Below are positions 25,612 through 34,166 of a DNA stretch of 64,000 nt, piece after piece (positions within the stretch are counted from its first letter, which is position 1; every line of letters begins with the position of its first letter). Source of the stretch: Streptomyces sp. B93 (GTDB lineage Bacteria; Actinomycetota; Actinomycetes; Streptomycetales; Streptomycetaceae); NCBI RefSeq assembly GCF_018070565.1, contig NZ_JAGPXL010000033.1:16585-80584 (forward strand). The letters run 5' to 3'. The notes under the pieces were generated by a model. The model did not search any database. It saw nothing but the letters and a program-made list of their open reading frames with translations, and was not told the DNA's origin. Made by a program: the position numbers and the translations under genes.

Positions 25612-26863
25612 GACGGCCATCGAGGAGACCGGGCCCGGGACCGGCGCGACGATCGAGCTGGAGTGCCTCACCAAGCGGTACCCGGGGAGCCCGCAGCCCG
25701 CCGTCGACAACGTCAGCATGGAGATCAAGGCGGGCGAGACCGTCATCTTCGTCGGGCCGTCGGGATGCGGTAAGTCGACGACGCTCAAGATGATCAACAG
25801 GTTGATCGAGCCGTCCGGTGGCCGCATCCGGATCAACGGTGAGGACGTCACCGACATGGACCCGGTCAAGCTGCGCCGCAAGGTCGGCTACGCCATCCAG
25901 TCCGCCGGGCTGTTCCCGCACATGACCGTCGCCCAGAACATCGGACTCGTGCCGAGGATGGTCGGCTGGCCGAAGGCCCGGATCAAGGCGCGCGTCGAGG
26001 AACTCCTCGACCTGGTCGGCCTCGACCCCGGCGAGTTCCGGGGCCGCTACCCCCGCCAGCTCTCCGGCGGCCAGCAGCAGCGCGTCGGCGTCGCCCGGGC
26101 ACTGGCGGCCGATCCGCCGGTGCTGCTGATGGACGAGCCGTTCGGCGCCGTGGACCCGATCACCCGCGACCACCTCCAGGACGAGCTGATCCGGCTCCAG
26201 CGCGAACTGCACAAGACGATCGTGTTCGTCACCCATGACTTCGACGAGGCGATCAAGCTGGGCGACCGGATCGCCGTGCTGCGGGAGCGCTCGCACATCG
26301 CCCAGTTCGACACCCCGGAGGCGATCCTCACCAACCCGGCCGACGACTTCGTCTCCGGTTTCGTGGGCGCCGGAGCGGCCCTGAAGCGGCTCAACCTGAC
26401 CCGTGTACGCGATGTGGAGATCACCGACTACCCGACGGTGACCGTCGACGACCCCTTGCAGGACATCTTCAACCGGCTGCGGTCCGGCGGCACCAACGAG
26501 ATCCTGCTGCTCGACAGGCGGCGCCGGCCCTACAAGTGGCTGCGCCGCGGCGACCTCATGCGGGCCCGGGGCTCCCTCGCCCGCGCGGGCACCCTGGTGC
26601 ACGACACGGTGACCCGGGACGCCACCCTGCGCGACGCGCTGGAGGCGGTCCTCACCGACAACGCTGGGCGGGTCGCGGTGACCGGGCGACGCGGCGCCTA
26701 CGAGGGAGTCGTCGACATGGAGACGCTGATGAACTCCGTGCACGAACTGCTGGAAGCCGACCGCCTCGACGCCCTGGAACACCAGCACGAGCTGGAGGAG
26801 ACCCGGGCGGCCCGGACCCACGCCGAACAGGAGGGCGAGGAGGAGGGGGTGCCGAAGGCGTGA
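25604..26863 (+). CDS. Osmoprotectant ABC transporter ATP-binding protein with CBS domains, OpuCA-like
   Basis: 419 residues from GTG 25604, overlapping the upstream stop by eight bases. Walker A GPSGCGKST, Q-loop AIQSAGLFPHMT, signature LSGGQQQRVGVARAL, Walker B VLLMDEPFGAVD, switch His in VFVTHDFDEA. After the ATPase, residues about 280-390 look like a CBS pair: DYPTVTVDDPLQDIFNRLRSGG and DATLRDALEAVLTDNAGRVAVTGRRG. Such domains sense ionic strength in OpuA-type transporters, which supports an osmolyte role. Acidic helical C-terminus (EHQHELEETRAART). Confidence 0.93.
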   Translation: MSETAIEETGPGTGATIELECLTKRYPGSPQPAVDNVSMEIKAGETVIFVGPSGCGKSTTLKMINRLIEPSGGRIRINGEDVTDMDPVKLRRKVGYAIQSAGLFPHMTVAQNIGLVPRMVGWPKARIKARVEELLDLVGLDPGEFRGRYPRQLSGGQQQRVGVARALAADPPVLLMDEPFGAVDPITRDHLQDELIRLQRELHKTIVFVTHDFDEAIKLGDRIAVLRERSHIAQFDTPEAILTNPADDFVSGFVGAGAALKRLNLTRVRDVEITDYPTVTVDDPLQDIFNRLRSGGTNEILLLDRRRRPYKWLRRGDLMRARGSLARAGTLVHDTVTRDATLRDALEAVLTDNAGRVAVTGRRGAYEGVVDMETLMNSVHELLEADRLDALEHQHELEETRAARTHAEQEGEEEGVPKA

Positions 26864-27681
26864 CCGTCTCCCTGGAACGCTCCGACGCAGTGGCCGACCT
26901 CGAGAACGAGCCCGAGGCGCCGCCCCCGCCACCGGAGACCGCGCGCCGGGTCACCTGGCGGAAACTGGTGTTCCTGCCCACCCTGCTGATCGCCCTGCTG
27001 ATGGCGACCTGGGCCTGGTTCGCCCAGGCGGACGTGGACCAGCTCACCCGCAACGCCCTGTCGGACGGCGCGGTCACCAAGGCGCTGTGGCAGCACATCC
27101 AGCTGACGGTGATCTCCACCTTCTTCGTGCTGGTCATCGCCATCCCGCTGGGCATCCTGCTGACCCGCGGGGCGTTCCGGAGGGCCACCCCCGTGGCGAT
27201 GGCGTTCGCCAACATGGGCCAGGCGACCCCGGCGATCGGTCTGCTGGCGCTGCTCGTGATCTGGCTGGGCATCGGCCGCCGGTCGGCGCTCATCGGCATC
27301 ATCATCTACGCCGTCCTGCCGGTGCTGGCGAACACCATCGCCGGCCTGCGCGCCAACGACCCCACCCTGCTGGAGGCGGCCCGCGGCATCGGCATGTCCC
27401 CGCTCGGCGTGCTGACCCGGGTGGAACTCCCCCTCGCCGTCCCCCTCATCCTGGCGGGCGTGCGCACCGCGCTCGTCCTCAACGTCGGTACGGCGACCCT
27501 GGCGACCTTCGGCGGAGGCGGCGGCCTCGGCACCCTCATCACGACGGGCATCACCAGCCAGCGCATGCCGGTGCTCATGCTGGGCTCGATTCTCACCATC
27601 GCCCTCGCCCTGCTGGTGGACTGGCTGGCTTCCCTGGCGGAGCTGCTGCTACGGCCGCGGGGGCTGGAGGTGGGGACATGA
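26860..27681 (+). CDS. Osmoprotectant ABC transporter permease (second)
   Basis: 273 residues from GTG 26860, overlapping the ATPase stop (GTGA). Acidic N-terminal tail of ~35 residues (DLENEPEAPPPPPETA), then five to six helices, with the EAA loop DPTLLEAARGIGMSPLGVLTRVELPLAVPLILAGVR. It pairs with the first permease to form the channel. A long upstream extension of this frame runs over the ATPase gene and has no similarity to permeases, so it is not part of the protein. Confidence 0.92.
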   Translation: MTVSLERSDAVADLENEPEAPPPPPETARRVTWRKLVFLPTLLIALLMATWAWFAQADVDQLTRNALSDGAVTKALWQHIQLTVISTFFVLVIAIPLGILLTRGAFRRATPVAMAFANMGQATPAIGLLALLVIWLGIGRRSALIGIIIYAVLPVLANTIAGLRANDPTLLEAARGIGMSPLGVLTRVELPLAVPLILAGVRTALVLNVGTATLATFGGGGGLGTLITTGITSQRMPVLMLGSILTIALALLVDWLASLAELLLRPRGLEVGT

Positions 27682-28655
27682 GGTGGCGTACGAGGACACT
27701 GCTGGCGTCGGTGGCGGGGGCTTCGGCGTTGGCGTCCGCCGGGTGCGGGCTGACCAGCGGCTCACCCATGGTCGACGACGTCCGGCCCGGCTCGATCGGC
27801 CAGGGCGAACCGCTCAAGGGCGCCGAACTCACCGTGACCTCGAAGGAGTTCACCGAGCAGCTGATCCTCGGCGCGATCATGGGCATCGCCTTCGAGGCCG
27901 CCGGGGCGGAGGTCCTCGACCGCACCGGCATCCAGGGCTCCGTCGGTACCCGGGAGGCCGTCAAGAGCGGCGACGCGGACGCCAACTACGAGTACACGGG
28001 CACCGCCTGGATCACCTACCTCGGCAACACCGAGCCGATCGCCGACCCGCAGGAACAGTGGGAGGCGGTGCGCAAGGCCGACCTCGAGGAGGGCCTGACC
28101 TGGCTGCCCCCGGCCGAGCTGAACAACACCTACGCCCTCGCCATGAACCAGTCCAACGCCAAGAAGTACGGCACCAAGACCCTCACCGAGGTCGCCGAAC
28201 TCGCGGACTCCGACCCCGGCGCCGTGACCCTCTGCGTGGAGGGCGAGTTCCGCAACCGGGCCGACGGACTGCCGGGCATGAGCGAGAAGTACGGCATGGA
28301 CGTCCCGGCCGCCAACATCACCCAGATGGACACCGGCATCATCTACACCCAGACCGCCAAGGGCGCCTGCACCTACGGGGAGGTGTTCACGACCGACGGC
28401 CGGATCAAGTCCATGGACCTGGTGGTGATGGACGACGACAGGAAGTTCTTCCCGAACTACAACGCGGCGCCCGAGATCAACACCAAGACCCTCAAGGAAT
28501 GGCCCGCCATCGCCAACGTGATCAACCCCGTCACGGCACGCCTCGACAACGCCGTGGCCCAGGAACTGAACGCCAAGGTCGACGTCGACGGGGAGGACCC
28601 GCACCAGGTGGCGCTGGACTGGATGGTGAAGGAGGGGTTCGTGAAGGAGGGCTGA
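27678..28655 (+). CDS. Osmoprotectant-binding lipoprotein (OpuCC/ProX-like)
   Basis: 325 residues from ATG 27678 (ATGA overlap with the permease stop). Signal peptide with lipobox ASAGC at about residues 19-23. The glycine-betaine/choline binding family shows in LTVTSKEFTEQLILGAIMGIAFEAAGAEV, ANYEYTGTAWITYLG and MNQSNAKKYGTKTLTEVAELA. Extracytoplasmic receptor that hands the osmolyte to the two permeases. Last gene of the operon; a weak hairpin (28651-28670) spans its stop. Confidence 0.92.
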   Translation: MRWRTRTLLASVAGASALASAGCGLTSGSPMVDDVRPGSIGQGEPLKGAELTVTSKEFTEQLILGAIMGIAFEAAGAEVLDRTGIQGSVGTREAVKSGDADANYEYTGTAWITYLGNTEPIADPQEQWEAVRKADLEEGLTWLPPAELNNTYALAMNQSNAKKYGTKTLTEVAELADSDPGAVTLCVEGEFRNRADGLPGMSEKYGMDVPAANITQMDTGIIYTQTAKGACTYGEVFTTDGRIKSMDLVVMDDDRKFFPNYNAAPEINTKTLKEWPAIANVINPVTARLDNAVAQELNAKVDVDGEDPHQVALDWMVKEGFVKEG

Positions 28656-28665
28656 GGGGCCTCGC

Positions 28666-29457
28666 TCAGCAGCTCGGCACCGACCCGCCGCCCTTCTCCA
28701 GCGCCACGAGCGACTCCACGGCGCCCTTGAGCGTCGTCACGGGGATCAGCCGCAGCCCCTCGGGCAGGTCCGACTTGGCGTCGGTGCACTCGGCCTTCGG
28801 CACCAGGAAGACGGTGGCCCCGTCCCGCCGGGCGGCCTGCGTCTTGAGGGCCACACCGCCGACCGGGCCGACGGTGCCGTCGGGGTCGATGGTCCCGGTC
28901 CCGGCGATGACCCGCCCCCCGGTGAGGTCCCCGCCGCTGCCGTCGCCGTCCAGCTTGTCGACGATCCCCAGCGAGAACAGCAGTCCGGCGCTGGGCCCGC
29001 CGACGTCGGCAAGCTCCAGGGTGACCTTGACGTCGTCGTCCCCGAGCTTCAGATAGGACAGCGCCGCCTCGGTCGCCGCGTCCTGCGACTGCCGCATCTG
29101 CTCGGTGTTGTACCGCTCGATCTCCTTCAGGTTGTCGCCGCTCGGATACACCGAGTCCCTCGGCATCACCGCCTGATCGGTACGCCACCACCCGTCGAGC
29201 ACGTCGCCCAGCCCGACCCGGGCATCGGGGCCGGTCGCCTCGATCGTCGTCATCCGCAGCTGCCCGCGCGTCTCCCGCACGTCCGCCCCGGAGATCGTGA
29301 TCACCGGCGTCCCCTTGTCCTCCCCCAGCACATTCGCCGTCATCCCCGGCTGAGCCACCGAGAACGGCAACGGCGCGGCCACGGCAGTGACAATCAGCCC
29401 CACAACCGGCACAGCGGACACGACGACGGCCCACGGCCGAGAGAGACGAGAGAACAC
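28666..29457 (-). CDS. YlbL-type membrane-anchored Lon-like protease lacking the PDZ domain
   Basis: 263 residues. N-terminal helix (VVVSAVPVVGLIVTAVAAPL), then the YlbL N-domain (QPGMTANVLGEDKGTPVITISGADVRETRGQLRMTTI). The Lon catalytic domain has Ser156 in DVGGPSAGLLFSLGI and Lys205 in GGVALKTQAA, the Ser-Lys dyad. In ordinary YlbL proteins a ~90-residue PDZ domain separates the YSQDA-like helix from the Lon part; here SQDAATEAALSYLKLGDDD leads straight into VKVTLELADVGGPSAG, so the PDZ is missing. Usual family length is about 340-360. Convergent with the osmoprotectant operon. Confidence 0.85.
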   Translation of the reverse strand: MFSRLSRPWAVVVSAVPVVGLIVTAVAAPLPFSVAQPGMTANVLGEDKGTPVITISGADVRETRGQLRMTTIEATGPDARVGLGDVLDGWWRTDQAVMPRDSVYPSGDNLKEIERYNTEQMRQSQDAATEAALSYLKLGDDDVKVTLELADVGGPSAGLLFSLGIVDKLDGDGSGGDLTGGRVIAGTGTIDPDGTVGPVGGVALKTQAARRDGATVFLVPKAECTDAKSDLPEGLRLIPVTTLKGAVESLVALEKGGGSVPSC

Positions 29458-29491
29458 GGGTTCAATCTAACCTGCGAGCCCTGGCGCAGCC

Positions 29492-29560
29492 GCGGGCCGC
29501 CTCCCCGTAGCTGCGGGCCGCCTCCCCGTAGCTGCGGGCCCGTCTCCGCGTAGCTGCGGG
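29492..29560. repeat. 21-bp direct repeats between two minus-strand genes
   Basis: GCGGGCCGCCTCCCCGTAGCT occurs exactly at 29492-29512 and 29513-29533; a third diverged copy (22 bases) follows at 29534-29555, then a partial. It lies upstream of the YlbL-like gene (start 29457) and downstream of hpdR. From 29460 to 29699 I see no gene. Confidence 0.9.
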
Positions 29561-29699
29561 CAGTCGTGCCGCAGGGCGGCACGGGTGGGCGCAGCGGCAC
29601 CCGCCAGCGCCGGGCTGCGCAACGCCCCCCGCCCAGCACCAACGCCGCGCACCAGCCAACCGCCGGTCACCGCATCGCCCCCGCCCCGCCCAGCCCGCG

Positions 29700-30341
29700 C
29701 TAGCGCAACGCCTCCGCGACCTCCCGCGCCGCATCCATCACCCGCGGCCCCACCCGCTCCGGCACCGCATCCGCCAACATCACGACCCCCACACTCCCCT
29801 CGACCCCCGTCACCCCGAGCAACGGCGCCGCAGCACCACTCGCCCCCGCCTCCAGCTCCCCATGCGTCAGCGTGTAACCAGGATCACCGAACGGCTTCTG
29901 CCGAGCGGAGAGAATCGCCTTCCCCGCCGCCCCCCGCTCCAAGGCATGCCGAAACCCGGCCCGGTACGCCACGTGATAGTCCGTCCACGTCGGCTCCACC
30001 ACCGCCACGGCCAACGCGTCCGTCCCGTCCACCAACGTCAGATGCGCCGTCGCCCCGATGTCCTCGGCCAACGCCCGCAACGCGGGCAACGCGGCCTCCC
30101 GCACCAGCGGATGCACCTGTCGGCCCAGCCCCAGCACCCCGAGCCCGACCCGGGCCCGCCCGCCGAGGTCACGCCGTACCAGCGCATGCTGTTCCAACGT
30201 GGCGAGCAACCGGTAGACAACGGTCCGGTTCACTCCGAGCTTGTTGGACAGCTCGGTGACGGTCAGCCCGTGATCCGTATCGGCCAGCAGCTTGAGGACC
30301 CGCAGTCCCCGGTCGAGCGTCTGAGAGGTCTCCGCGGTCAC
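29700..30341 (-). CDS. hpdR: IclR-family transcriptional repressor (HpdR type)
   Basis: 213 residues from the GTG at 30341; AAGGAG sits eight bases before this GTG, while the GTG at 30350 overlaps that site. IclR winged helix QTLDRGLRVLKLLADTDHGLTVTELSNKLGVNRTVVYRLLATLEQ, then the effector domain with AHLTLVDGTDALAVAVVEPTWT and RAGFRHALERGAAGKAIL. Between the YlbL-like and helicase genes this matches S. coelicolor HpdR, which represses hppD and hpdA; that assignment is by position and family, so moderate. Confidence 0.8.
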   Translation of the reverse strand: MTAETSQTLDRGLRVLKLLADTDHGLTVTELSNKLGVNRTVVYRLLATLEQHALVRRDLGGRARVGLGVLGLGRQVHPLVREAALPALRALAEDIGATAHLTLVDGTDALAVAVVEPTWTDYHVAYRAGFRHALERGAAGKAILSARQKPFGDPGYTLTHGELEAGASGAAAPLLGVTGVEGSVGVVMLADAVPERVGPRVMDAAREVAEALR

Positions 30342-30648
30342 GACGCCCACTCCTTCAGTGGTGAGGTCGGCAGCCCCCTCGCGGTCGTTGCGCCACCGGG
30401 TCCCGTCCCGGCGACGCGCTTCAGAGGCTGCCGATCGGCGGACGGCCCGGCCGCTCCGGGCCCAGTCGCTTCACGGCTGCGCTCCGCGGCGGCGCTGCCA
30501 CGGGGCGTGTGCGTAGCGGGACATTAGCGAAGCAGGTTCGCTGAGCGGAAGGCTCCGTCCAGAATCCGGGCACCGACCTGTCGACGCGGGTTCCCTTTGC
30601 CTTCCTTTTGCCCTGATACGCACGGCGCGCGAAGCCCGCGCGCACCCC
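30342..30648. other. 307-base spacer between hpdR and the helicase gene
   Basis: Must hold the hpdR promoter. It is G+C rich with no reading frame that has proper codon bias and no strong hairpin. Nothing else seen. Confidence 0.5.
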
Positions 30649-32451
30649 TCACCGCATCCGGGTGGCCCACTCCTGCACCTTGGCGATCCGCTGCCGCAGC
30701 TGCCCCGCCGTCGCCTCCGCGCTCGGCGGTCCCCCGCACACCCGGCGCAGCTCGTTGTGGATGACGCCGTGCGGCTTGCCGCTCTGGTGGACGTAGGCGC
30801 CGACCATGGTGTTCAGCTGGCGGCGCAGCTCCATCAGTTCCTTGTGGGTGACCACCGGCCGCCGCTCGGCGGGCAGTTCGACCAGGTCGGCCTCGTGGTC
30901 GGGCTTCTTGCGGCTGTGCGCGATCTGCCGGGCCTGCCGCTTCTGGAGCAGCATCTGCACCTGGTCGGGTTCCAGCAGGCCCGGGATGCCGAGGTAGTCC
31001 TGCTCCTCGTCGCTGCCCGGGTGGGCCTGCATGCCGAACTCGGCGCCGTTGTACATCACCCGGTCGAAGACGGCGTCGGACTCCAGCGCCTCGAAGGGCA
31101 GCATGTCCTGGTCGCCGGTGTCCTCGTCCTTCTGCTGCTCGGCCTCCTTGAGGAGCTTCTCCTCCTCGGCGTACGGGTCCTCCTCGCCGCCCTTCTTGGG
31201 CTTGTCGAGGACGTGGTCCCGCTCGCGTTCCATCTCGCTGGCGAAGGAGAGCAGGTCGGGCACGGTCGGCAGGAACACGGACGCGGTCTCGCCGCGCCGC
31301 CGCGACCGCACGAAACGCCCGACGGCCTGGGCGAAGAACAGCGGGGTGGAGATGGTCGTGGCGTACACGCCGACCGCGAGCCGGGGCACGTCGACGCCCT
31401 CGGACACCATGCGGACGGCGACCATCCACCGGTCGTCGCCCTCGCTGAACTCGTCGATCCTCTTGGACGCCCCTGCGTCGTCGGAGAGCACGACGGTCGC
31501 CGCGTGCCCGGTGATCTCGCGGATCAGCTTGGCGTAGGAACGGGCCGAGTCCTGGTCGGAGGCGATGACCAGCGCGCCCGCGTCGGGAATGGCCTTGCGC
31601 ACCTCGGTGAGGCGCTGGTCGGCGGCGCGCAGCACGGCGGGCATCCACTCACCGCGCGGGTCGAGCGCGGTGCGCCAGGCCTGGCTGATGGCGTCCTTGG
31701 TCATGGGTTCGCCGAGCCGGGCGGCGATCTCGTCACCGGCCTTGGTCCGCCAGCGCATGTTGCCGCTGTAGGACATGAAGATGACGGGGCGGACGACGTG
31801 GTCGGCGAGCGCGGAGCCGTACCCGTAGGTGTAGTCGGCGGCGGAGCGCCGGATGCCGTCGCCGCCCTCCTCGTACGTGACGAAGGGGATCGGGTTGGTG
31901 TCGGAGCGGAACGGCGTACCGGTGAGCGCGAGCCGCCGGGTCGCGGGCTCGAACGCCTCCAGACAGGCCTCGCCCCAGGACTTGCTGTCACCGGCGTGGT
32001 GGATCTCGTCGAGGATGACGAGCGTCTTGCGCTGCTCGACCCGGTTGCGGTGCAGCATGGGCCGCACGCCGACACCCGCGTAGGTGACGGCGACCCCGTG
32101 GTACTCCTTGCCGAGCGGCCCGGCGCTGTACTCGGGGTCCAGCTTGATCCCTATCCGCGCCGCGGCCTCCGCCCACTGCTTCTTCAGGTGCTCGGTCGGC
32201 GCGACCACGGTCACCTGCTGCACGACATGGTGGTGCAGCAGCCAGGACGCCAGCGTCAGCGCGAACGTCGTCTTCCCGGCGCCGGGCGTGGCGACCGCGA
32301 GGAAGTCACGCGGCTGCTGCTGGAGGTACTTCTCCATCGCCCCCTGCTGCCAGGCCCGCAGCTTGCTTGCGGTACCCCAGGGCGCCCGTCCCGGAAAGGC
32401 GGGCGACAGATGGTGGGAGTGCGAGGACGTCGAGTGGGCGGTGGTAGTCAC
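30649..32451 (-). CDS. DEAD/DEAH-box (type III restriction-like) helicase
   Basis: 600 residues from GTG 32451. Superfamily 2 motifs: Walker A ATPGAGKTTFALTLASWLL (about 53-60), motif Ia VVAPTEHLKKQW, DEAH-type box ILDEIHHAGD, motif III LALTGTPFRSD, motif V MVSEGVDVPRLAVGVYAT and motif VI QAVGRFVRSRRRGE. After the helicase core there is an acidic, Glu/Lys-rich linker (EEEKLLKEAEQQKDEDTGD) and a helical C-terminus. Conserved in actinomycetes, role uncertain; no nuclease or methylase neighbour suggests a restriction system. Monocistronic. Confidence 0.9.
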   Translation of the reverse strand: MTTTAHSTSSHSHHLSPAFPGRAPWGTASKLRAWQQGAMEKYLQQQPRDFLAVATPGAGKTTFALTLASWLLHHHVVQQVTVVAPTEHLKKQWAEAAARIGIKLDPEYSAGPLGKEYHGVAVTYAGVGVRPMLHRNRVEQRKTLVILDEIHHAGDSKSWGEACLEAFEPATRRLALTGTPFRSDTNPIPFVTYEEGGDGIRRSAADYTYGYGSALADHVVRPVIFMSYSGNMRWRTKAGDEIAARLGEPMTKDAISQAWRTALDPRGEWMPAVLRAADQRLTEVRKAIPDAGALVIASDQDSARSYAKLIREITGHAATVVLSDDAGASKRIDEFSEGDDRWMVAVRMVSEGVDVPRLAVGVYATTISTPLFFAQAVGRFVRSRRRGETASVFLPTVPDLLSFASEMERERDHVLDKPKKGGEEDPYAEEEKLLKEAEQQKDEDTGDQDMLPFEALESDAVFDRVMYNGAEFGMQAHPGSDEEQDYLGIPGLLEPDQVQMLLQKRQARQIAHSRKKPDHEADLVELPAERRPVVTHKELMELRRQLNTMVGAYVHQSGKPHGVIHNELRRVCGGPPSAEATAGQLRQRIAKVQEWATRMR

Positions 32452-32613
32452 GGTCTCCGTGGTGGGTCGAACGGCTCGGCTACGTATGACAACCGGGCCA
32501 CCCTACCGGCGCCACGAGGCGGTCATCGCGGGGACGCCGCCGGGCCGCCGAGGGTGGGACACACCTCACAGTCGGCGGGCGGGACCCGGCGACCGGACCG
32601 AAACCGGGCGGGG

Positions 32614-34065
32614 TCAGTCCGCCCGCGCCCGCACCCTCCCCGCCACCCAGGCCCCCGCCAGGGCCACCGCCGCCATCGGCAGGAACACCACCGCGAAGGC
32701 CGCTGGCGGGGAGGCGCCCGCCTCGGCTGAGGCGTGGGAGACCGTGCCGCCGCCGAGGGCCGCGAAGGCCGCTCCTCCGGTGGCGAGGAGGAGGACGTTG
32801 GAGAGGCCGTCGGAGATCTGGAGGGCGGCGGAGTTGCTGCCCGCCTCCTCGGGGGCGGACAGGCTCAGCAGGAGCACGCTGGTCGAGGAGATCACCAGGC
32901 CCATGCCGAAGCAGCCGAAGCCCCAGGCGACGGCGACGGTCCACACCGGCACCGAGTCGACCAGCACCGTCGGCGCGGTCGCGATCGACGCGGCCACCAG
33001 CACCATCCCGAACACCATCAGCCGCTCCCGGTACGGCTCAAGGCGGGGCCGGGACTGCGCCCAGGAGCCCAGCGCCCAGGTCCCGCCGCCCGCCGCGAGG
33101 GAGAGCCCGGCCAGGGTCGGGGTCAGCCCCCGCTGGGTGACCAGCATCAGTGGCACGAAGGACTCCGCCGCGATGAACGACCCGGCGGCGACCCCGCGCA
33201 GCAGCACCACGGACGGCAGCCCCCGCGCCGCCCGGTAGGTGCCGCGCGGCAGCAGACCCAGCACCGCCGGCACCAGCAGCGCCACCCCCGCGGCCCCCGG
33301 GAGCAGGGACGCCCACCGCAGGTCCTGCGCGGCGTACTGGAGCAGTCCGGCGCCCGCCGAGATGCCGAGCGCCAGCCGGATCCGCCGCCGGTTGCCGGAG
33401 CCCCGGTCTCCGGCGCCCCCGACCGGCCCGGCCGCCCGCCGCCGTATCTGCGGCAGCGCGAGGGCCAGCGGGAGCACCACCAGGACGGGGATGCCCGTGA
33501 ACACCCAGCGCCAGCCGAGGTGTTCGGTGACCGTGCCCGCCAGCAACGGGCCGAGCACGGACGGCAGCACCCACGCCGCGGCGACCCCCGCCATGATCGC
33601 GGGCCGCAGCCGCTCCGGGTAGGCCCGGCTGACCACCACGTACAGCGCGACGATCACCAGCCCGCCGCCGAGCCCCTGCACCGCCCGCCCGGCGATGAAC
33701 ACCCACATCGCCCCGGCCGCCCCGGACAGCAGCAGCCCCGCCGCGAAGGCGCCGATTCCGCAGCTCAGCGGCGCGATCGGGCCCCGTAGATCGGACCACT
33801 GACCGGCGAGGACCATGCCGAAGAGGCTGGTGGTGAAGTACGCCGAGAACGCGAACGCGTACAGCGACACCCCGTCCAGCTCCCGGGCGGCCACCGGCAT
33901 CGCCGTCCCGACCGCGGTCGCCTCGAAGGCGATCAGCAGCACCACGGACACGATCCCGGTGCTCAACGCCCTGAAGGACCGCCCCAGCACCGTCTCGGTC
34001 TCGCCCCGGAGGCTCTCCTCCGGGGCCTCGGCGACACCGTTGTCGCGCGGCTCCAGCTTGGTCAT
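32614..34065 (-). CDS. MFS transporter, 14-helix drug/proton antiporter type
   Basis: 483 residues from ATG 34065; a GTG at 34086 is an alternative. Fourteen hydrophobic segments. Motif A variant GQWSDLRGPIAPLSC between helices 2 and 3, helix 4 with WVFIAGRAVQGLGGGLVIVALYVV, motif C-like AWVLPSVLGPLLAGTVTEHLGWRWVFTGIP. Typical of DHA2 multidrug exporters. Substrate unknown; no adjacent regulator. Confidence 0.9.
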   Translation of the reverse strand: MTKLEPRDNGVAEAPEESLRGETETVLGRSFRALSTGIVSVVLLIAFEATAVGTAMPVAARELDGVSLYAFAFSAYFTTSLFGMVLAGQWSDLRGPIAPLSCGIGAFAAGLLLSGAAGAMWVFIAGRAVQGLGGGLVIVALYVVVSRAYPERLRPAIMAGVAAAWVLPSVLGPLLAGTVTEHLGWRWVFTGIPVLVVLPLALALPQIRRRAAGPVGGAGDRGSGNRRRIRLALGISAGAGLLQYAAQDLRWASLLPGAAGVALLVPAVLGLLPRGTYRAARGLPSVVLLRGVAAGSFIAAESFVPLMLVTQRGLTPTLAGLSLAAGGGTWALGSWAQSRPRLEPYRERLMVFGMVLVAASIATAPTVLVDSVPVWTVAVAWGFGCFGMGLVISSTSVLLLSLSAPEEAGSNSAALQISDGLSNVLLLATGGAAFAALGGGTVSHASAEAGASPPAAFAVVFLPMAAVALAGAWVAGRVRARAD

Positions 34066-34166
34066 GCCGGACAGCGTAAGGGTCACAGTGCCGGGTGACT
34101 GCTGTCAGAGGTCGGGCCGGGACCGCGACCTTCGTCCTACGACCACCGGAGCACCCGGAGCACCGG

